DNA from: Sneathiella glossodoripedis JCM 23214
GTDB lineage: Bacteria; Pseudomonadota; Alphaproteobacteria; Sneathiellales; Sneathiellaceae
Length of the DNA stretch: 64,000 nt
Assembly: GCF_000616095.1 (NCBI RefSeq)
Contig: NZ_BAMS01000005.1
Coordinates: forward strand, 62,001-126,000
Direction of reading: 5' to 3'
The position numbers and the translations under genes are program-made. The stretch's first letter is position 1. Each line of letters opens with the position of its first letter. Positions 57,043-64,000 of the stretch are shown in pieces. Below the pieces are notes generated by a model. That model saw only the letters and a list, made by a program, of their open reading frames with translations. It did no database searches and was not told the DNA's origin.

Positions 57043-57502
57043 CAACTGCAACTCCATCAGATTTGCCTTGAAGACACATCATGGTGAATAGTCCGGTCAG
57101 GCACAGCTTTTCCTTCCCATTATCAATTGAAAACGCCTCTGCCTTCACGTGATATAGCTTGTCCCCTTCACTTATAACAGTTCCAACCGCTTTCAACATT
57201 TGACCATTCGCAGGGTTCAAAAAATTGGTTTTCAAATCTACGGTTAAAACCGTGCTTGAGGGCGGAAACAAAGAATAAGCGGCATAACCTGCGGCCGAGT
57301 CTGCGAGGGAGACAACAAGTCCACCATGAAAAAAGCCATGCTGTTGCGTAAGCTCTGTCATGCGCACCGTTTTCAGCTCACATACACCTGGTGCCAAAGC
57401 TGTCATTTCAGCATTGACATGAGCCATAAAGGGTTGGCGCGCAAAACTATCACGCACCACAGCTTCGAAATCAGGGTTTTTCGCCTGAAACTTTTCCACC
57501 AC
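57032..57502 (-). CDS. PaaI family thioesterase
   Basis: 156 residues, hotdog fold. The motif QHGFFHGGLVVSLADSAAGYAAYS has the catalytic HGG region, and DLKTNFLNPANGQMLKAVG the second strand. Members hydrolyse acyl-CoA. It is the first gene of the cluster and diverges from the LysR gene with 97 bp between starts, so it is the likely target of that regulator. Confidence 0.86.
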   Translation of the reverse strand: MVEKFQAKNPDFEAVVRDSFARQPFMAHVNAEMTALAPGVCELKTVRMTELTQQHGFFHGGLVVSLADSAAGYAAYSLFPPSSTVLTVDLKTNFLNPANGQMLKAVGTVISEGDKLYHVKAEAFSIDNGKEKLCLTGLFTMMCLQGKSDGVAVDGK

Positions 57503-57576
57503 TTCACACCTGTTTGTTTATTTTTGAAAATTATAGAAATTTTGCGAATATAGATAAAATCATTTATTTCGATAAA

Positions 57577-57599
57577 AACAATTGATAATATCTATTGTT
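57577..57599. promoter_or_regulatory. LysR-type binding box (T-N11-A) abutting the lysR start
   Basis: AACAAT-N11-ATTGTT: perfect 6-bp arms around exactly 11 bases, the T-N11-A form of LysR regulators. It ends one base before the ATG at 57600, so binding would also control the regulator's own expression. It sits about 75 bp from the divergent thioesterase start. Confidence 0.75.
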
Positions 57600-58499
57600 A
57601 TGGATTTATACCAACTCAGATATTTTCTGGCCCTCGTTGAAACGCATAATTTTTCTCGCGCAGCGGAGCGTGCGTTTGTCAGCCAGCCAACATTGTCAGC
57701 GGGCATTAAAAAGCTTGAGACGGAACTCGGGGTTACGCTGTTCCACCGGAGCAAAAAGCACATTTCCCTAACAGAAGCCGGGAATAAATTCCTGCCACGC
57801 GCCCGATCAATTATCTATGAATGCAATGCTGCAAAACAGGAAGCTGCGGGTACTGCCCAGTCTACCCGCTTACAAATTGGCCTCCACCGGGTCCTACCCA
57901 TCGAACATGTAGCCAATCTGCTGGCTGACTTTCAGAAAACTTATCCAGATACCCAAATAGCACTGAAAGAAGGGTCTTCTGAAACGCTTGAAGGGCTCTT
58001 GAGTGATGGCCGAATAAATGTCGCAATTTCAACCCCAACCCAGACAGAATCAGGCTACAGATTTGAAAGACTCTTTACCAGCAAGTGCTTGTTAGCTGTT
58101 TCGAAACGCCACTCATTCGCTACAAAAAACAGTATTGATCTATCTCAGTTGGATCGGATGGATTTTATCCATAGAAGTCACTGCATTACAGAAACCGAAG
58201 TAACCCGCGCCTTCTCACGCGCCAGCATACGGCCTCATATTGTTTTGCGAACAGACGAAGACGAAAAGGCAAGAGCTCTTGTCTCGAAAGGGCTGGGCTT
58301 TTGTATGATGCTTGATGTTCTTCTAACGAGCGAAATTACGTTTTTACCAGTCAATGGTCTGAATATTTCACGCCAATTTGGACTGATCTGGCAGGATAGC
58401 GCAAAAAACGAACTGGCTGATGCTTTTCGCCTGTTTGCAGCCAGCCATAACTGGATCAATCGAAGCTCAGAACCCGCAAATCTCGAATGGGCGAGATAA
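57600..58499 (+). CDS. LysR family transcriptional regulator
   Basis: 299 residues. N-terminal winged helix (MDLYQLRYFLALVETHNFSR, AFVSQPTLSAGIKKLETELG) followed by the two-lobed effector domain from about residue 90 (RLQIGLHRVLPIEHVANLLADF). It is divergent from the leucine/acyl-CoA cluster and probably regulates it, using an acyl-CoA-related or other small-molecule signal (inference). No Shine-Dalgarno precedes ATG 57600, where the LTTR box abuts; a TTG at 57582 is in frame. The stop is 7 bp from the convergent mgtE stop. Confidence 0.9.
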   Translation: MDLYQLRYFLALVETHNFSRAAERAFVSQPTLSAGIKKLETELGVTLFHRSKKHISLTEAGNKFLPRARSIIYECNAAKQEAAGTAQSTRLQIGLHRVLPIEHVANLLADFQKTYPDTQIALKEGSSETLEGLLSDGRINVAISTPTQTESGYRFERLFTSKCLLAVSKRHSFATKNSIDLSQLDRMDFIHRSHCITETEVTRAFSRASIRPHIVLRTDEDEKARALVSKGLGFCMMLDVLLTSEITFLPVNGLNISRQFGLIWQDSAKNELADAFRLFAASHNWINRSSEPANLEWAR

Positions 58500-58506
58500 C
58501 CACATT

Positions 58507-59915
58507 CTAAAGCAGAACGATTGACGCCAAACCGAGAAAAGCAACAAAACCAACGATATCAGTAATAGTGGTCACAAATACGCTTGAGGCAACAGCCGGA
58601 TCAACTCCGTAACGATCCAAGGTCAGGGGAATTAACATCCCGGAAATTCCAGCAACCACCATGTTCACAATCATGGCAAGCGCAATTACCCAGCCAATGG
58701 TCGGATCGGAGAACCAGACCCAAGAGATAAGTCCGATTAAAATGGCGAACGCGGAGCATTCAAGAATGCAACCAATGTCTCCTTGCCCAATATTCGGTGC
58801 ATATTGCTCGCAGTCAATTCTTTGGTCGCCAACGCGCGTACAGCAACCGTCAGGGTTTGCGTTCCGGCATTCCCTCCCATGCTGGCGACGATTGGCATCA
58901 GAACCGCCAGCGCAATCACTTTTTCAAGCGTCGCGTCAAAAAAGCTAATAGCCACTGACGCTAAAATCGCTGTAAACAAATTCACCAAAAGCCAGGTAAA
59001 ACGGGTTCTGGTTGTATCCATGAAAGAGCCAAAAAGATCATCTTCACCGACACCACCCAGCCTGAGGATATCCTCCTCCGCCTCTTCGGCAATGACGTCA
59101 ACAATATCGTCAATCGTAATAACACCGATTAAAGCACCATTATCATTAACCACTGCTGCTGAGGATAACCGGTATTGCTTAAATAAATAGGCGACCTCTT
59201 CCTGATCCATGTCGACATCGATCAGCTTTTGCTCCCGGTTCATGATATCGCTAACAGGGACGTGCCGGCGACTGCGCATAGCATGATCAAGCGGGATGGT
59301 TCCAATTGGGTGATGGCGTGGATCTACAACAAAAATTTCATAGAATTCAGTTGGCAAATCATCCGTTTCGCGCATGTAATCAATCATCTGCCCTATATCC
59401 CAATATTCCGGGACGGCGATGAAACCGCGCTGCATCAATCGGCCGGCAGTATCCTCTTCATACCCAAGGCCTTCTTCGATAACCAGACGATCTTCAGTAG
59501 AAAGCTCACTGAGAACTTCCCGCTGCTCTTCATCCTCCAAGTCCTGAAGAACTTCAATGGCGTCTTCGACCTCAAGCTCATTTACTAGCTCCGCGATCTC
59601 CGTCGCGTTCATCTCTTCAACCAGATCTTCACGAACAGCTTCGTCAAGATCGGTGTACACATCCGCTTCAATGAGATCGTCTGCAACTTCAATGAGCTGA
59701 GTACGGTGTTTCGGTTTCAGATATTCAATCAGGTCAGCAATATCAGCTGAGTGCAATTCCCCGATATAATCCCGAACCGCCTCTTTATTCTCTGCGTCCA
59801 GCGCCTCACGTATGAGCTGAACCGTCTCGTCCGCAAGGCCGTAGGAGCCCGCCTCCTCTTCGCGGACAACGGTTGGGGTTTCTTCGATTTTTTCCTGTTC
59901 AGAAGTTTCTGGCAT
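58507..59915 (-). pseudogene. mgtE: Magnesium transporter MgtE, frameshifted
   Basis: The open frame has the acidic N-domain, two CBS motifs (FIAVPEYWDIGQM, VPVSDIMNREQKLID) and the first membrane helices with GGNAGTQTLTVAVRAL. It stops at FLNAPRSPF. Adding one G at about 58757 (AATGCTCC to AATGGCTCC) gives LNGSAFAILIG and continues to 58507, through DPTIGWVIALAMIVNMVVAG and LDRYGVDPAVASSVFVTTITD, for about 469 residues, the usual MgtE length. It is a Mg2+-gated Mg2+ channel. It lies 8 bp after maeB on the same strand. Probably intact in the organism. Confidence 0.92.
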
Positions 59916-59923
59916 GAGAAACC

Positions 59924-62239
59924 CTAAAAATTGCGAGCCCTGGCGACAGGACCAGGCATCATATTACCTGACTTGTGACATTGTGCGTCTACGGCTGCGA
60001 TCGCCGTGATGTTAACCAACCCCCGTACAGTAACGGATGGAACAGTAATATGCACAGACTTTGACATTCCGATGAGTATCGGTCCCACGGCGATCCCGTT
60101 CCCCAAGCTCTTGGCAATGTTATAGCTGATATTAGCAGACTCCAGATCCGGCATAACAAGCAAATTCGCGGCACCTTTCATTCGAGAGTTTGGAAAGAGC
60201 GTTTCGCGAATTTCCGGCACCAAAGCGGTATCCGCTTTCATTTCACCTTCAACTTCTAAATCAGGAGCAATCTCCCGAATAATTTTAAGCGCTTCTTTCG
60301 CTCTCAAAGCCGACGGAATTTCAGATGAACCAAAATTCGAATGGGACACAAGAGCCGCTTTCGGCTCAATACCAAAACGGCGCACCTCATCAGCAGCAAG
60401 TATTGTAAGTTCTGCAAGTTCTTCTGCGGTATGTTCTTCGCGAACCTGAGTGTCTGTGAAGAATAAGGGCCGGCCTTGCAAAATCACCAGATGCAAAGCC
60501 GATGCGTGCCTGACCCCCTCACGTAATGGAACAATCCCTGAAACACGTTTGAAATGTTTCGAATATTTGCCGTAAGTTCCGCAAATCATCGCATCAGCAT
60601 GACCCAAATGCACCATCATCGCCGCAATAATAGTAGTATTGGTACGAATATGAGCACGGGCCGTTTCGGGATCTACCCCGTCACGTTCACGAATGGCATG
60701 GTAAGATGTCCAGTATTCGCGATATCTGGGATCATCCTCAGGGTCTACAACATCGAAATGTGTGTTTTCCTTGATCCTAAGACCCATTTTCTGAATTCTA
60801 AAGTGAATGACTTTGCGCCGTCCAACCAGTATCGGACGCGCGAGCCCCTCGTCAACCACAGTCTGCACAGCAGATAGAACTCTTTCATCCTCACCTTCAG
60901 CATAAGCCACCCGCATCAATTCGGCCCGTGCATTATCGAAAAGGGGCTTCATGACGAATTTTGTACGGTAGATGAAGTTGGAAAGCTGTTCGTGATATTG
61001 ATCCAGATCATCGATCGGTCTGCTCGCGACCCCACTATCCATAGCTGCCTTTGCAACAGCATGGGAGACTTCGACATAAAGGCGTGGGTCGAACGGTGTC
61101 GGTATCAAATAGTCAGGACCAAATGATTTTTGTGCCCCGCCATACGCCTTCGCGACAATATCCGACTGCTCTGCCATTGCGAGATCTGCGATGGCTTTGA
61201 CAGCAGCGACTTTCATTTCCTCGTTAATTTCGGTGGCGCCCACATCCAGCGCCCCCCTAAATAAATATGGGAAACAAAGAACATTGTTAACCTGATTAGG
61301 ATAATCAGACCGCCCGGTCGCAATGATAGCATCAGGACGAACTTCCTTAACTTCTTCCGGAAGAATTTCAGGCGTTGGATTGGCAAGGGCCATAATAATT
61401 GGCCGATCGGCCATTGTGGCGACCATCTCTTTCGATAAAGCTCCGGGCCCCGAACACCCAAGGAAAATATCAGCTCCCACTACAGCTTCTGCCAGTGTTC
61501 TCTGATCCGTATCTACAGCGAAAGCGGATTTATAGGGGTCCATTTCAATTTCTCGCCCCTTGTACACTACCCCATGTATATCGCTTACAATGATATGTTC
61601 TTTAGGTAACCCCAAACTCACCAAAAGTTTCAAACAGGCGAGCGCCGCGGCACCGGCCCCACAAGCCGCAACGCGCACATCTTTGATGTCCTTGCCCACG
61701 ACTCGCAATGCATTGTACACCGCTGCAGCGACACAGATTGCCGTTCCATGCTGATCATCGTGGAACACTGGAATATTCATCCGCTCCCGACAGAGTTTTT
61801 CAACAATAAAACATTCTGGCGCTTTGATATCTTCCAGATTGATGCCACCAAATGTTGGCTCCATCGCAGCAATAATATCAACCAGCTTTTCAGGATCTTT
61901 TTGATCCAGTTCAATATCAAAGACATCAATACCTGCAAATTTCTTAAAGAGAACAGCTTTCCCCTCCATCACAGGTTTTGAGGCCAATGGTCCTATAGCT
62001 CCCAAGCCAAGTACCGCAGTTCCATTTGTCACCACACCTACGAGGTTGGCGCGCGCAGTGAGATGAGCTGCCTGATTTGGATCTTCTTTGATTGCCAAAC
62101 ATGGGTGGGCCACCCCTGGTGAATAAGCTAGCGATAGATCGCTTTGCGTCTCCATCGGTTTTGTTGGCGTAATCGTCAGCTTACCCGGTCGAGGATGCCT
62201 GTGATAATCGAGTGCTTTCTCGGAAGAGTCAGATGCCAT
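59924..62239 (-). CDS. maeB: NADP-dependent malic enzyme with phosphotransacetylase-like domain
   Basis: 771 residues. The N-terminal malic-enzyme half (about 1-425) has [15 protein letters not shown], the catalytic [12 protein letters not shown] and a Rossmann segment [17 protein letters not shown]. The C-terminal half (about 430-771) is a phosphotransacetylase-like domain (ILVGRRKVI ... [14 protein letters not shown]), typical of MaeB and thought to be regulatory. It decarboxylates malate to pyruvate, making NADPH. Upstream 160 bp separate it from pobA. The mgtE start is 8 bp away, so both are probably on one transcript. Confidence 0.94.
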   Translation of the reverse strand: MASDSSEKALDYHRHPRPGKLTITPTKPMETQSDLSLAYSPGVAHPCLAIKEDPNQAAHLTARANLVGVVTNGTAVLGLGAIGPLASKPVMEGKAVLFKKFAGIDVFDIELDQKDPEKLVDIIAAMEPTFGGINLEDIKAPECFIVEKLCRERMNIPVFHDDQHGTAICVAAAVYNALRVVGKDIKDVRVAACGAGAAALACLKLLVSLGLPKEHIIVSDIHGVVYKGREIEMDPYKSAFAVDTDQRTLAEAVVGADIFLGCSGPGALSKEMVATMADRPIIMALANPTPEILPEEVKEVRPDAIIATGRSDYPNQVNNVLCFPYLFRGALDVGATEINEEMKVAAVKAIADLAMAEQSDIVAKAYGGAQKSFGPDYLIPTPFDPRLYVEVSHAVAKAAMDSGVASRPIDDLDQYHEQLSNFIYRTKFVMKPLFDNARAELMRVAYAEGEDERVLSAVQTVVDEGLARPILVGRRKVIHFRIQKMGLRIKENTHFDVVDPEDDPRYREYWTSYHAIRERDGVDPETARAHIRTNTTIIAAMMVHLGHADAMICGTYGKYSKHFKRVSGIVPLREGVRHASALHLVILQGRPLFFTDTQVREEHTAEELAELTILAADEVRRFGIEPKAALVSHSNFGSSEIPSALRAKEALKIIREIAPDLEVEGEMKADTALVPEIRETLFPNSRMKGAANLLVMPDLESANISYNIAKSLGNGIAVGPILIGMSKSVHITVPSVTVRGLVNITAIAAVDAQCHKSGNMMPGPVARARNF

Positions 62240-62399
62240 ACCGGGTCCTTTTTGTCGCTCAGAACACTAAAAACTGGAAGATTATCAACAGAATATGCCG
62301 ATAAAAATGGCAAGTACAAGGCCATAATAAAAAGTTTTCATTATGCGATAAATTTTTCACCGGCCTCGCTCAATATCCGAGCGAAACTTTTGCAATCAG

Positions 62400-63599
<1,200 letters not shown>

Positions 63600-63633
63600 T
63601 CATTCCAGCAGCGATCAAAACTGAAAACACAAT

Positions 63634-64000
63634 TCAATCTTTTCCAATTTCCTGAATACCCTGCAGGCATTTATTCCCCAACATCAGCGACGCTCCAGTC
63701 GCCATCACCATTTGCGGTAAAACCATCCACTCCAGCGTCCAACGACTACCGGAGCGTTCAAACTCCTGCAGGGCTGCTGTTTGAATTGCAGAAAGCTGAC
63801 AGTCATTAAAATACGCTAAAGTCATCAACAATTCGCTGACAACAGGGTTTTGTTTGTGTGGCATTGCTGAAGAGCCACCTCCTCCAGACAATGCTATTTC
63901 AGAGACTTCATTAACCGCCATTAAGGAAATATCCATCCCAAGCTTACCAGCAGCTGTCGTCACATTAGTCAGCCACAACGCAATTTTGCTAATAGCTATT
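63634..64000 (-). CDS. pcaB: 3-carboxy-cis,cis-muconate cycloisomerase, C-terminal part (cut by window edge)
   Basis: About 121 residues, open to the right edge. The aspartase/fumarase signature GGGGSSAMPHKQNPVVSELL is intact, as is EFERSGSRWTLEWMVLPQM further on. PcaB catalyses lactonisation of carboxymuconate in the protocatechuate branch of the beta-ketoadipate pathway. The neighbouring pobA supports the call over other members of the superfamily. The N-terminal half lies outside the window. Confidence 0.85.
   Translation of the reverse strand, partial: IAISKIALWLTNVTTAAGKLGMDISLMAVNEVSEIALSGGGGSSAMPHKQNPVVSELLMTLAYFNDCQLSAIQTAALQEFERSGSRWTLEWMVLPQMVMATGASLMLGNKCLQGIQEIGKD

Overview
The window is a contiguous stretch of an alphaproteobacterial chromosome. 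The lineage call rests on gene content and order: divK next to a DUF3572 gene and a zinc-finger DinB, a MipZ division-site ATPase, ClpS translationally coupled to ClpA, an EipB (DUF1849) envelope protein, DUF1489, a phasin, and Kdo/lipid A genes. Genus is not resolvable by eye. I see no rRNA, tRNA, CRISPR array, insertion sequence or prophage; this is ordinary core and metabolic DNA.

Layout. 1-5.7 kb: divK edge, DUF3572, a HAD-like protein, a ROK sugar kinase, dinB, an M48 protease and a DUF898 membrane protein. 5.8-9 kb: eipB, a GGDEF diguanylate cyclase and a class III nucleotide cyclase. 9.1-14.3 kb: an aldehyde dehydrogenase joined in frame to RidA, then a GDPD, a FemAB-like protein and a ferritin-fold diiron protein. 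14.3-19.7 kb: clpA, clpS, a phasin with a readable promoter, and a SPOR-tailed D,D-carboxypeptidase. 19.7-23.6 kb: a sulfide/persulfide-response module (persulfide dioxygenase-like Blh, BigR/SqrR-type ArsR regulator, SulP transporter, two half-size YeeE/YedE proteins). 23.5-30.6 kb: psuG, an SDR, a stand-alone receiver with a cyclotransferase-like partner, AbrB and MATE membrane proteins, and a VWA/J-domain pair. 30.7-34.3 kb: galU-ugd-phosphohexomutase sugar-nucleotide operon. 34.4-39.5 kb: a small secreted protein, mipZ, DUF3179, an LhgO-like oxidase and a leucine dehydrogenase. 39.5-43.4 kb: acyltransferase, lpxK, waaA, DUF374. 43.5-46 kb: a molybdopterin oxidoreductase and DUF1489. 46-58.5 kb: leucine/isovalerate catabolism (HMG-CoA lyase, mccA, methylglutaconyl-CoA hydratase, mccB, acyl-CoA dehydrogenase, thiolase, isovaleryl-CoA dehydrogenase, thioesterases) with a divergent LysR regulator. 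58.5-64 kb: mgtE, maeB, pobA and the end of pcaB.

The most important observation for a user is that at least ten reading frames are broken by single missing bases (eipB, clpA, the J-domain gene twice, leucine dehydrogenase, DUF1489, mccA, mccB, an acyl-CoA dehydrogenase, mgtE). In every case adding one base, usually to an existing G/C run, restores a conserved family motif. No compensating insertions were seen. The pattern points to homopolymer undercalling in the assembly rather than gene decay, and the apparent aldehyde dehydrogenase-RidA fusion may have the same cause.

Functionally, leucine dehydrogenase, isovaleryl-CoA dehydrogenase, methylcrotonyl-CoA carboxylase, hydratase and HMG-CoA lyase could together take leucine to acetyl-CoA and acetoacetate; malic enzyme, thiolase and the phasin fit acetyl-CoA/PHA metabolism; pobA/pcaB feed protocatechuate breakdown. 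I did not find a convincing wholly new system. The best non-routine signals are regulatory: the T-N11-A box abutting the lysR start, the paired palindromes around the phasin promoter, and the BigR-type operator overlapping its own promoter.
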